A stretch of 64,000 nt of DNA from DASTSN01 sp035760665 (lineage in GTDB: Bacteria > Bacteroidota > Bacteroidia > Chitinophagales > Chitinophagaceae). The notes beneath the pieces were generated by a model that had not been told where the DNA came from, searched no databases, and saw only the letters and a list, made by a program, of their open reading frames with translations. Positions 52,706 to 61,595 of the stretch are shown in pieces. The position numbers and the translations under genes are program-made. The stretch is from NCBI GenBank assembly GCA_035760665.1, contig DASTSN010000013.1:48598-112597 (forward strand), written 5' to 3'. Positions within the stretch are counted from its first letter, which is position 1; the number at the start of each line of letters is the position of its first letter.

Positions 52706-53317
52706 TCAAAAGTCATTGATTAAACAACCCTTCGCAACCGTTTCCCGTATGGCAACAGGTTGCCTGTTGCAGCCAGAGATAATGGCATCTTGTAAATAAA
52801 ACTTCCCGGCTTTTATCCTGGCTTGTCCCAGCTCATTCATCCAGTCGTCAATAGCGCCCCGGTAAATTCTTTTTTGATTCATGGTAAACACCATGGCTTC
52901 GGGTGTCACGCGGGCTGACAGATAATTGGTTAATGTTTTTGCAGAATCGATGTACAGGGGGAAGTTAATTTGGTATTCACTGCAAAACTGCTTGAGTGTA
53001 TCAGGCGTGTAGGCCTGGCCTGGTACGATCCCCCTGATAATAATTTTTCCTGCATAGCGTTGCTGAAGTTCTTTTAGCACAGGAACGTAGTGAATACACA
53101 AGGGGCATTCCGGCGACAGAAACACATATACGTACAAAGCAGCCGTTTCATTATTCGGTACGCCTGGCTGGTTCACAGATTGCAGCGGTGACAATAAAAA
53201 AAGCTTGGGAAACTCAGCTTGTTTTTTTAGCTGCCCAGAAGGTTGCGCTGCAGAAACCGTAGCAATGATAATAAATAATCCTGCAGCAATAATATTTTTT
53301 AAATCCACTCTACGCAT
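52706..53317 (-). CDS. Secreted thioredoxin-fold (redoxin) protein
   Basis: 203 residues from ATG 53317 (an upstream TTG is in frame). The signal peptide ends ATVSAAQ. A thioredoxin-fold domain follows, with CPLC at about 74-77 in FLSPECPLC as its redox motif; the usual central residues of the family are replaced by PL. Two more cysteines lie near the end (SGCNRQP, KGCLIND), perhaps a second disulfide. The order thioredoxin-fold, cytochrome c, copper oxygenase suggests electron transfer or copper/heme maturation for the next gene. Stop overlaps the longer start of that gene by 11 bases. Confidence 0.8.
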   Translation of the reverse strand: MRRVDLKNIIAAGLFIIIATVSAAQPSGQLKKQAEFPKLFLLSPLQSVNQPGVPNNETAALYVYVFLSPECPLCIHYVPVLKELQQRYAGKIIIRGIVPGQAYTPDTLKQFCSEYQINFPLYIDSAKTLTNYLSARVTPEAMVFTMNQKRIYRGAIDDWMNELGQARIKAGKFYLQDAIISGCNRQPVAIRETVAKGCLINDF

Positions 53318-53352
53318 GATCAATACTTTAAAAATACCAAAATATCAGAAAT

Positions 53353-53389
53353 AAAAACTCCGGCAGACGATAGGCTGCCGGGAGTTTTT
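53353..53389 (-). terminator. Terminator between the second SusD gene and the redoxin gene
   Basis: AAAAACTC-CGGCAG pairs with CTGCCGGGAGTTTTT with one bulged G and an 8-base loop. On the minus strand it is followed by five T. It stands 18 bases after the SusD stop and 35 bases before the redoxin start, so it separates the uptake and oxidative parts, perhaps only partly. Confidence 0.8.
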
Positions 53390-53407
53390 ATCTATCCTTA
53401 ACACTGC

Positions 53408-55009
53408 TTATTGCTTGTCCCACCAAACTCTGCCAAATGCATCTCCAGGACCGCTTCCGAAGTCAGGATCCTGTGCCATTTCAGTATAAGCTTCTTGTTG
53501 ATTATTATAATTCAAATCTGTTGGAGGTAATACAGTCAGGGCAGCCCTCCGGGGTAATTTCATAACCGAACCGTTCGACGTCAGTTCTGCCCACGGTAAT
53601 ACAGAAGTGGTATTAGGATATCCTGTTCGTTTCCACCATGCCCATGCTTCGCTTGGCTGACGGAAAAAATCAAGATAGGCCTGGCAGGCGATTTGTTCTG
53701 TGGCTTTGGCTGGGTCAAAGGCAATACCGGCCGTTGCCAGGTAATTGCTAATTTCTGTTGCATCCACAGCTGTATAATTTTCTACTTTAGCAGCAATGGC
53801 GCGTTTATTGTAAAATTCTATAGAAGCAGTGACGCCTTTATTGTACCAGTCGGCCGCATCACCGGAAGTAATACCCCTGGCTGCAAGGTCAGCCCTGATA
53901 AAACAATACTCTGCATAGGTGATAATCGGGAAAAAAGCAACCCCATCCCCTGCACCATTCCCTTCATCATAGTCAGGTGTAAACAACCTGTGCTGCAATT
54001 GCGAAAGCGTATCAGCTACGGTATACAACGGTTGGTTAGCCGGAAGTCTTGATTCATCAGGGCTGCTGTAGCTTCCCACATAATTTCCGTCTTTATTGGG
54101 CCGATAATAGATACGCAGGCGTGGATCATTTTTAGCGAGCATAAAATCTATAACCGTCTTTGAGGCAGCGAAACCTGCAGGATTCCAGTTACCGTTCGAA
54201 TTGGCATATGCCGGCCCGGTATATAACACCCATGAGTCATCGATATTACTCATCTGGTTTGCATCACCAATCACTTCGTTAGCAATTGTCTGCAGTTTAG
54301 CGGGATCACGTTTCATTAAACGCATCGCCATTTTCAGCCGCAACGCATTTCCTGCTTTGATCCAGGAAAGAGTTTGATTGGAAGAGCCTGTATAAAAAGG
54401 ATCATTGTTTCCCAGCGGAGTTTGTGCTGCAGCTGGAGACGATTCCAATACAGCTATCGCGTCCTTGATTTCCTGATCCAGTGCTGTAAATAAATCCTGC
54501 TGTTTATCATACTTAGGGGTGAATGTACCGCCATAACGACCCTGGAATGCTTCGCTATAAGGAATACTTCCATTGATATCGCTTACATAAAAGGCATAGT
54601 ACGCTTTAAAAATAGCAATTATGGCACGTTGGTATTGATATTTTGCTTTTTGCTCATCCGGCATGTTATCAATAATGTGTTCCGCATCAACAAGGTATCG
54701 TCCCACTCTGCCGTAAAATATCTTACCGTACCGTTCATTAAAATTTGCCGTCGGATTGGTAAAATTCAGGGAATTACCAGTTCCGCTCGTGGTATACTGC
54801 AACCACGTGTTTAAAGCCCGGTAAGTATCGTAATAATATTCGAAATCGTCCTGGCAACCGGTAGCTGCCGCCAGAAACTGATCTTCCGGGTTTACGTCGT
54901 ATAACGTACTTGGCGACAAGTTAGCGTCGACGAATGCCTGCTTCTTACAGCCAGCACCAAAGAGTGCCGCGGTGAAGATTATAGCATATAGTTTATTTTT
55001 CCTTTTCAT
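53408..55009 (-). CDS. SusD-like lipoprotein, SusD_2 subgroup (second pair)
   Basis: 533 residues. The lipobox is ALFGAGCKKQ. The mature start AFVDANLSPSTLYDVNPEDQ and FLAAATGCQDDFEYYYDTYR is the SusD_2-type entry, distinct from the first SusD here. Later FYVSDINGSIPYSEAFQG and ALRLKMAMRLMK complete the fold. These capture nutrients at the outer surface with their SusC. It lies 30 bases after SusC, followed by the terminator. Confidence 0.94.
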   Translation of the reverse strand: MKRKNKLYAIIFTAALFGAGCKKQAFVDANLSPSTLYDVNPEDQFLAAATGCQDDFEYYYDTYRALNTWLQYTTSGTGNSLNFTNPTANFNERYGKIFYGRVGRYLVDAEHIIDNMPDEQKAKYQYQRAIIAIFKAYYAFYVSDINGSIPYSEAFQGRYGGTFTPKYDKQQDLFTALDQEIKDAIAVLESSPAAAQTPLGNNDPFYTGSSNQTLSWIKAGNALRLKMAMRLMKRDPAKLQTIANEVIGDANQMSNIDDSWVLYTGPAYANSNGNWNPAGFAASKTVIDFMLAKNDPRLRIYYRPNKDGNYVGSYSSPDESRLPANQPLYTVADTLSQLQHRLFTPDYDEGNGAGDGVAFFPIITYAEYCFIRADLAARGITSGDAADWYNKGVTASIEFYNKRAIAAKVENYTAVDATEISNYLATAGIAFDPAKATEQIACQAYLDFFRQPSEAWAWWKRTGYPNTTSVLPWAELTSNGSVMKLPRRAALTVLPPTDLNYNNQQEAYTEMAQDPDFGSGPGDAFGRVWWDKQ

Positions 55010-55039
55010 ATCTCTAGTAATGATTTGTTTGAAATTGGT

Positions 55040-58000
55040 TTAGAAAGTAGCATTTACATTAAATCCAAGACTCCGTACATAAGGCCATCCGCCATACTCT
55101 GCAAAGCCGGCTGCACGGTTAGTATAAATGCCTTCCGGATTGATGCCGTCTTTCGCGGTTTTGTACAGGTAGCCAAGGTTTCTACCGGTAACTGCTACAC
55201 GCAGTGTATTCATCTTAAACTTTTTCGCAAAAGCTGCAGGGAGATTGTATCCCAGCGAAACTTCACGAACTGCTACCCAGGAGTTTTCAAAAATTGAATA
55301 CTCCCTGATACCGCTTGACCATTGAGAAAGGTTTTCATAATAAGCATAGGCCGGAATGGGTTTCAGGTAACCGTTTTTCACTGCGTCGGCATAAGTCATA
55401 CCGCCAAGATCAATTACCTGGCCACCAACGTTTACAGTGATTCCATCATTTAACACACCGTCTGGGATGATACCATCATGACGGGTAACACCATTGCCAT
55501 CAACATAATCAACACCACCCAGTTCCGTGTTTCTGCCAAAAAGTGAATTTGTAAAGCTTCCGTTAGCAGAACCATACTGGTGCGTTGCCGAAGCCATCAA
55601 CCCGCCAAATTTGGAATCAAGCTGTACATTCAGGTTAAAGTTTTTATACGAGAACTGTTGAACTGTGCTCAACAGGAATTTCTCCATAATGTTACCCAGT
55701 TCTTTCCTGGAACCATTATAATCCTGTGAACGTAAATAGGTATAGTAGCCGCCGGTTGTTCCGTATGGAGCAGCTCCGATTACCTTTTGTCCGTTGCTGG
55801 GACTGCTAACAGGGTTACCGTTAGCATCTTTCGCCTGGTAAATAGCATACCCATACCCGGTAATCACCGTTCCATAGTCTTTACCCGGAATAGCCTGAGC
55901 AACCACATCTGCACCAAAGGCCAGTTCAAGGTCATATGCCGTTACGCCAGGCGCCAGGTCAATGATTTTATTTCTGTTTCGCGTGAAGTTGAAAATTGCG
56001 TTCCAGTTAAAATCTTTCGATTTAACGGGTGTACCTGTCAGCTGAATTTCTACACCCTGGTTCTGGATATTACCCGCATTGATTACTCTGGAACTTACAC
56101 CGCTCTCTGTCGGCACACTGATTTGAAGAATCTGGTTGTAGGTATTCTTCTTGTAGTAAGCGATATCAATACCAATACGATTATTCAAAAACCTAAGTTC
56201 TGTACCAAACTCAATCTCTCTGGTGAGCTGATTTTTGAGATTCTGGTTTGACAGTGTGCTGGAATTGAACGTGTAAATTGGTTGATTGGTGTTTCCCGGC
56301 ATATTAAAGTTGCCTGTTAAACCATAAAACCCAGCTGAGTTAGTATACTGTGGATCAGCATCCAGGCCTGTCCAGGAAATTGCGCTTCTTAATTTACCAA
56401 ATGATAAGACAGAATTACCATTTTTGAAATAAGGAAGTTCTGTAAAAATCCACGCTAAACCGGCACTGGGATAGAAGTATGAGTAATCGCCATGACCATC
56501 TTTATAGGTCAGGGTTGAAGACCAGTCATTACGTCCGCTAAAGTTTAACGTGAGCATATTTTTCCAGGTCAAATCACCATATACGTACATGGCATCTGTT
56601 CTCTTTTTACCATAATAGTAAGCATCGGTTCCGGCAGGACTGGCAGAATTACTGATTGTAAAAAGCTGTGGAATTTTTAAACCTCCGTTCGTGTAAGAGT
56701 TATTGTAGTTATACCCCAGGTTCCTGTACGTTTCTCCACCTGCAGAAACATTTAAGTCAAAATTTTCTGCAAGCTGTTTGCTCGCATTTAGCAATACCTG
56801 CACCCTGGAACTTACGTCAGATGTTTGAGCTATCTGGTAGGAACCGCCACTGAAACCAACACCAGATCCTAATTGTTTTCTTTCGTATTTGCTGCCGAAA
56901 ACATTTGTATTGGCACGAACGAGTAAATTGAGCCAGGGCGTAATGTTAGCAGTCAAATCCACGTTGGCAATCAGGTTGTTCTCTGTCTGTGTACGATTAT
57001 CTTCATACAAACCAAAAGCCCAGCTTGACAAGGCATAAGGATCGTAGAGTTGCGGGTTTGTGCCGCCGCGACGACCTCCCAGAGAATCAATATAATTGCT
57101 GGTATAATAACCTATATCCACCTGGCGTGGCTCATAATAACTGAAAGCAAACAACGGGTTGTTCCGGCTTCCGTTTCTTTCAGGATTATTGGCTTTGTTA
57201 TTTGAATAGTTCACACTGGCATCCAGCATGATCGCTTTTGATAACTTTTGTGTTGCCCGCAAAGCAAAGCTATTCCTGTACATTCCGTTTTTCGGCATTA
57301 CACTTGTGTTATTCAAATTGCTGTACGAAAAACGAAATGTCGTTTTATCGTTGCCGCCTTCCACCGCTACGTTTGTATTGATGTATTTGCCGGTTTCAAA
57401 ATAATCAAGCGGATTATTTGCCTGCCATTTGATCATTCTGCCGTCCACTTCTTTCACCATATGACCGTCAAACTTTGGTCCGAACGAATATCCACCCTGG
57501 TAAATACTGGAAATCGGATCTACCATGTCAACTCCATTAGCGTCTTTTTGGAATTCAGGATAAATACCACCACCGAACTCATTTTGTAAATCATATAATT
57601 TATAGGCTTTGTCATATGATTCTGTATGTGAAAAGCTAACGCCAAGACCTTTACGCTGATGTCCTTTTTTGGTTGTAATCAGCAACACCCCATTTTGAGC
57701 TTTAGAACCGTACAGAGCTGATGCTGCTGCACCTTTCAACACAGTTACACTCTCATAGTCATCCGGGTTAAGGTCTTTCATAATGTTACCAAAGTCAGGG
57801 TTCTCACCCCAGGAATCGTTACCTGTTGTACCCGGTTCAATCAAAACCCCATCCAATACAATCAATGGCTGAGTATTGTTAGAGCTGATTGAGGAGTTTC
57901 CCCTGATACGAATCCGGGAACTTGACTGAGGGCCGCTGGCACCCTGGTTAATCATTACTCCCGGCACTTTCCCTTGTAACGCATTTATCACGTTGGGGGT

Positions 58001-58402
58001 ATTGGCACGGGTAAGATCGCTTCCTTTTACTTCAGTGACAGAGTAGGATAGTTTCCGAGTGCTTTTTTTAGTACCGAAACCCGTAACCACTACTTCGTTG
58101 AGTGTTTGCGAAAGTTGTTCCAGCACGATAGACATATCCTGAGAAGCTGGCACTTCTTTCGTTTCAAAGCCTACAAACGAAATAACCAATGTTGCTTTGG
58201 GATGCACTTTTATTAAAAAGTTTCCGCTGGCATCAGTCAGTACTTTGTTAGTTGTTCCTTTTTCGGTTACGGTAGCACCAGGTAGCCCCTGGGCGTTATT
58301 GTCCCGTACAGTTCCGGTGATCGGTGTTTGTTGTGCCGAAGCCATGGCGACCCATGTGCTCAGTAGCACAAAAAACAATAGCCGCTTGGTTTGCATTTTC
58401 AT
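55040..58402 (-). CDS. SusC/RagA family TonB-dependent receptor (second pair)
   Basis: 1,120 residues. The signal peptide is KRLLFFVLLSTWVAMASAQ. Next come a carboxypeptidase-like domain (ITGTVRDNNAQGLPGATVTE), a TonB-type region ending LNEVVVTGFGTKKSTR, the plug with NVINALQGKVPGV and PLIVLDGVLIEPG, and the barrel, ending GFNVNATF. ATG at 58402, with a second two codons on. Its neighbour upstream is a ROK regulator on the same strand, which probably controls it. Confidence 0.96.
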   Translation of the reverse strand: MKMQTKRLLFFVLLSTWVAMASAQQTPITGTVRDNNAQGLPGATVTEKGTTNKVLTDASGNFLIKVHPKATLVISFVGFETKEVPASQDMSIVLEQLSQTLNEVVVTGFGTKKSTRKLSYSVTEVKGSDLTRANTPNVINALQGKVPGVMINQGASGPQSSSRIRIRGNSSISSNNTQPLIVLDGVLIEPGTTGNDSWGENPDFGNIMKDLNPDDYESVTVLKGAAASALYGSKAQNGVLLITTKKGHQRKGLGVSFSHTESYDKAYKLYDLQNEFGGGIYPEFQKDANGVDMVDPISSIYQGGYSFGPKFDGHMVKEVDGRMIKWQANNPLDYFETGKYINTNVAVEGGNDKTTFRFSYSNLNNTSVMPKNGMYRNSFALRATQKLSKAIMLDASVNYSNNKANNPERNGSRNNPLFAFSYYEPRQVDIGYYTSNYIDSLGGRRGGTNPQLYDPYALSSWAFGLYEDNRTQTENNLIANVDLTANITPWLNLLVRANTNVFGSKYERKQLGSGVGFSGGSYQIAQTSDVSSRVQVLLNASKQLAENFDLNVSAGGETYRNLGYNYNNSYTNGGLKIPQLFTISNSASPAGTDAYYYGKKRTDAMYVYGDLTWKNMLTLNFSGRNDWSSTLTYKDGHGDYSYFYPSAGLAWIFTELPYFKNGNSVLSFGKLRSAISWTGLDADPQYTNSAGFYGLTGNFNMPGNTNQPIYTFNSSTLSNQNLKNQLTREIEFGTELRFLNNRIGIDIAYYKKNTYNQILQISVPTESGVSSRVINAGNIQNQGVEIQLTGTPVKSKDFNWNAIFNFTRNRNKIIDLAPGVTAYDLELAFGADVVAQAIPGKDYGTVITGYGYAIYQAKDANGNPVSSPSNGQKVIGAAPYGTTGGYYTYLRSQDYNGSRKELGNIMEKFLLSTVQQFSYKNFNLNVQLDSKFGGLMASATHQYGSANGSFTNSLFGRNTELGGVDYVDGNGVTRHDGIIPDGVLNDGITVNVGGQVIDLGGMTYADAVKNGYLKPIPAYAYYENLSQWSSGIREYSIFENSWVAVREVSLGYNLPAAFAKKFKMNTLRVAVTGRNLGYLYKTAKDGINPEGIYTNRAAGFAEYGGWPYVRSLGFNVNATF

Positions 58403-58507
58403 TACAGTTTGATTTTGAGTTTATTAATTGATTGTGGTGTTATTGATCAATACAGATTTGTGCTTGTTGATTGATGTTGTTTCAAATCAGTTTCTTGTTG
58501 AAATTTC

Positions 58508-59695
58508 TTACTTACTTTTTTTTATTTTCCTGTCATAATTTTCGATAACCAGCGCAGCCGCACCTGTTAACTCTGCTGTATTACCCAATGTGGAAACGGC
58601 CAGGTCTGTATAAGCTGCCAGCCTCGGAATACAATACCGGTTAACCGCCTGCTGCACCGGGGCCAACCATAACTTACCGGCCTGTGCGCCGCGACCGCTC
58701 AGCACAATCAGCTCAGGATTCATGATATGTATCAGGATAGCTATACCGCGACCAATGTTAAAGGCAGCCTCTGACAATAATTCTATAGCATACTGGTCAC
58801 CTTTGAGCGCAGCGTTAAGAATGCTGTTACAGGCTTCTTCGTAATCATCCGGCATATCGCGAAAACTGCAGAGCCGCCCACTTTTAATACCTTCCCGAGC
58901 TTTTTCTACCAAAACCTGCATAGAGGTTTCTGTTTCCAGGCAACCCGTTTTACCACAACTGCATAATTTTCCATTGAGAAAAAGAGGAATATGGCTGAAC
59001 TCTCCGGCAAAGCCATTGTACCCGCGAAAAAGCTCACCGGAAACAATCATACCGAGTCCCACGCCCCAGCCAACATTTATCACCATAGCATTTTGCTTGT
59101 CTTTGGCCAGCCCGAATTTTAACTCCGCCAGCGCAATGAGACTGGAGTCATTATCGATAAAAACGGGGATACCAGTTTTATCTTTAATAATCTCAGCAAT
59201 ACTTTCCCCCCCAGAATCCAGAAATGAGTAATTCAATCCTTTATTTACATCCACAAAACCTGGCATACCGATGCCAATGCCAGCAATTTTATCTTTTGGA
59301 ATACCTGAAGACCGGATGATTTCATCAAGCTTATCAGTAAGCAGGGCAAGTGCTGAGGAGTTTTGGGCAAGCGGCAGATCAAGTTTTACAACCGGGCTTA
59401 CAAACTCATTTTCCATATTCATGATTGCAACCCTGGTAAAAAACTGGTCCATTGCCACAGATACAATGTACATCAGGTCTCGTCGAAGAGCGTAGGTCAT
59501 AGCCCGGCGGCCACCGGTGGAAGCTGCAAGCCCTTTCTCCAGAACCGAACCTTCCTGAATCAGTTCATTCAGCAACTTTGTTACAATGGGGAGGCTTTTA
59601 TCAATTTTCAGGCTTAATTCTGTGCAGGTAAGAAGGGGACTGAAATAAAGATGCTTCAGAATGCTTCTTTTGTATTCTTTTGGCCTGATGTCCAT
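58508..59695 (-). CDS. ROK-family transcriptional regulator (NagC/Mlc type)
   Basis: 395 residues. An N-terminal winged helix-turn-helix (YKRSILKHLYFSPLLTCTEL, then KSLPIVTKLLNELIQEG) precedes a ROK domain. Its zinc motif is complete: the FSHIPL histidine and C-SCGKTGC in LCSCGKTGCLETE. The sugar-kinase-type aspartate is kept in IDNDSSLIALAE, and GIGIGMPGFV is present. ROK regulators bind a sugar or phosphosugar and release DNA. It is directly upstream of SusC with about 105 bases between, so the second SusC/SusD locus is the likely target. Confidence 0.92.
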   Translation of the reverse strand: MDIRPKEYKRSILKHLYFSPLLTCTELSLKIDKSLPIVTKLLNELIQEGSVLEKGLAASTGGRRAMTYALRRDLMYIVSVAMDQFFTRVAIMNMENEFVSPVVKLDLPLAQNSSALALLTDKLDEIIRSSGIPKDKIAGIGIGMPGFVDVNKGLNYSFLDSGGESIAEIIKDKTGIPVFIDNDSSLIALAELKFGLAKDKQNAMVINVGWGVGLGMIVSGELFRGYNGFAGEFSHIPLFLNGKLCSCGKTGCLETETSMQVLVEKAREGIKSGRLCSFRDMPDDYEEACNSILNAALKGDQYAIELLSEAAFNIGRGIAILIHIMNPELIVLSGRGAQAGKLWLAPVQQAVNRYCIPRLAAYTDLAVSTLGNTAELTGAAALVIENYDRKIKKSK

Positions 59696-60277
59696 GCGCA
59701 GTCGTTATGCAGTTGTTTGGGTTAACAGTTTAATTTGATCTCTCTTATTAAACAATTCCACTAAGTAATTAAATATTTTAATAACTGTGAAAACTTTTTA
59801 AAAATTTTTTATAAGTCGGTAATATTTTAGCCTAAAACAGGAAATTTTTATCCTGAAGCCTTTGGACTTCGAATAAATAGGCAATAAAGAATTGTATTAC
59901 GACAGACGATTACTTAAAAGGGGCAACCCGGTCGGCGGGGCACTTGCATGCAAAATCAGCTTCTGTTCATCCGTAGCAGTTCTGAACTTAAACTCTTTGA
60001 TTCGATACAAAATTGTATTTTTGAACGCTTTGCCTTTTTCACAGGTTGAAAACAGAGAAAGGGAATAGCAACAGGAGAGATTGATCGTGCGGCTGGTTTT
60101 TTGACTGTAGATACACATCGCTGCCGGGTCATGCCGGCTCTTTATACTTTACCAAATGTAGTTTGCTGCATAGCGATATACGTGTAAAAGTGTGCGACGC
60201 AACAGGTGCTGAACAGAATGCCCGCTGCTGGTAGAATCGTCCTCTCCGCATTTTTTGAAGTTCAATTGTAGCCGATA
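59696..60277. other. 582-base gap between the ROK gene and ricT
   Basis: No convincing gene; a minus-strand 73-codon frame at 59897-60118 has no coding character. A good plus-strand promoter stands at 59996-60023. Short inverted repeats occur (GATACAAAATTGTAT near 60004; GCCGG/CCGGC near 60123) without clear function. The first 150 bases are AT-rich and should hold the ROK promoter, but no exact -7 box is visible on the minus strand. Confidence 0.5.
59996..60023 (+). promoter_or_regulatory. Putative promoter for ricT
   Basis: TTTG (59996-59999), 16 bases, TATTTTTG (60016-60023). It is the best match in the window to the paired Bacteroidota -33/-7 pattern. If real it gives ricT a leader of about 250 bases. 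Confidence 0.5.
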
Positions 60278-61537
60278 ATGAGTTGTACAAATTGTGGAAC
60301 CGCCACTGGCGGTAAACCTAACGGATGTAAGAGCAACGGGGGTTGCAGCACGGGCGGCTGCAACAGGATGAACACGTATGACTGGCTGCGCAATCTGCCA
60401 CTGGCCGATACTGACAACATCTGCCCCATATTAGAGGTATCTTTTAACCAGGGAAGCCGCAAAGATTTTTACCGTAATACCACGCTGCAGCAATTTGAAA
60501 AAGGGGAACTGATTGCCGTGGAGGGCGTCAGTGGTTTTGATGTGGGTGAAATATCCCTGAGTGGCGAACTGGTACGCCTGCAAATGAAAAAACGCGGGGT
60601 GAAAGAGGATAATGCCGAAATGAAAAAAGTATTGCGCCGCGCCAGCGACCGCGATATTGACATCTGGAAACAAAACAAAGCACGGGAAAAAGAGGCACTC
60701 ATCCGAAGCCGGGCGATTGCCAAACAACTAAAACTGGATATGAAGCTCAGCGAAGTGGAAATACAGGCCGATGGCCGCAAAGCCACTTTCTTTTATATTG
60801 CTGATGGCCGGGTAGATTTCAGGGAATTGATTAAAATATACGCTTCCGAATTTAAAGTAAAAGTAGAAATGCGCCAGATTGGCGCCCGGCAGGAAAGCGC
60901 CAAAGTAGGTGGTGTGGGTAGCTGCGGCCGTGAGCTTTGCTGCAGCACGTGGCTCACCGATTTTAAATCGGTTAATACAGCTGCCGCCCGGTACCAGAAC
61001 TTATCCATCAACCAAACCAAACTCAGTGGTCAATGCGGACGCCTCAAGTGCTGCCTGAACTATGAATTGGATACCTACCTGGATGCCCTACAGCATTTTC
61101 CTGATAATTGCGATGTGCTGCAAGTAGCAAAAGGCACAGCCCAGTTGATTAAAAAAGATATTTTCAAAAATCTGATGTGGTACATGCTGCCCGACAGCTC
61201 CCGACAGTACCCGCTAACAATAGAACGGGTTAAAAAAATTAAATCACTGAATCAGCAGGGAATTATCCCCGATGAGTTGGAAGCTGTGGAAGTAACATCC
61301 AGCAAACCCAAAGAAGTAGAACCGGAGTTTGTAGATGTGGTAGGGCAGATAAGCCTGCGCAGCCTGGAAAAAGCCGACCGCAAACGCCAGCAGGCACAAC
61401 GGCAGCAAAAAGGTCAACGTCCACCACAACAAAAACAACTACCTCAAGGCCGTGCACAAAAGGGTCAGCAGCCATCACAGCAAAAACAACAACGCCCAAG
61501 GCATCCTAAGCAGCAACCCAAAAAGCCTGATAAGTAA
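60278..61537 (+). CDS. ricT: PSP1-domain protein, RicT-like
   Basis: 419 residues. A cysteine-rich N-terminus (C3, C6, C17, C23, C28 in MSCTNCGTATGG and NGCKSNGGCSTGGC) leads to the PSP1 core, with LQMKKRGVKEDNAEM near 100 and FYIADGRVDFRELIK near 170. Paired cysteines follow in CGRELCCS (about 213) and CGRLKCCLNYE (about 248). In Bacillus the RicT homologue binds [4Fe-4S] clusters with RicA and RicF in mRNA processing; no partner gene is seen here. The last 60 residues form a glutamine/lysine/proline-rich tail. ATG start. Confidence 0.92.
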   Translation: MSCTNCGTATGGKPNGCKSNGGCSTGGCNRMNTYDWLRNLPLADTDNICPILEVSFNQGSRKDFYRNTTLQQFEKGELIAVEGVSGFDVGEISLSGELVRLQMKKRGVKEDNAEMKKVLRRASDRDIDIWKQNKAREKEALIRSRAIAKQLKLDMKLSEVEIQADGRKATFFYIADGRVDFRELIKIYASEFKVKVEMRQIGARQESAKVGGVGSCGRELCCSTWLTDFKSVNTAAARYQNLSINQTKLSGQCGRLKCCLNYELDTYLDALQHFPDNCDVLQVAKGTAQLIKKDIFKNLMWYMLPDSSRQYPLTIERVKKIKSLNQQGIIPDELEAVEVTSSKPKEVEPEFVDVVGQISLRSLEKADRKRQQAQRQQKGQRPPQQKQLPQGRAQKGQQPSQQKQQRPRHPKQQPKKPDK

Positions 61538-61552
61538 TCCGACTTTCTTTAC

Positions 61553-61582
61553 ACTGTTCCCGGAGCGGGGACAGTTTTTTTA
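61553..61582 (+). terminator. Intrinsic terminator after ricT
   Basis: ACTGTTCCC pairs with GGGGACAGT (one G-T pair) around a 5-base loop, followed by seven T. It lies 16 bases after the ricT stop and 14 bases before the next start. Confidence 0.85.
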
Positions 61583-61595
61583 TTAGATTTATTGT

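Noticed and set aside
58508..59695. Sugar kinase instead of a regulator for the ROK protein
   Set aside because: The N-terminal winged helix-turn-helix of about 75 residues is clear and typical of NagC/Mlc-type repressors.
59897..60118. 73-codon minus-strand frame upstream of ricT
   Set aside because: No recognisable protein character; it lies across the candidate promoter at 59996-60023.
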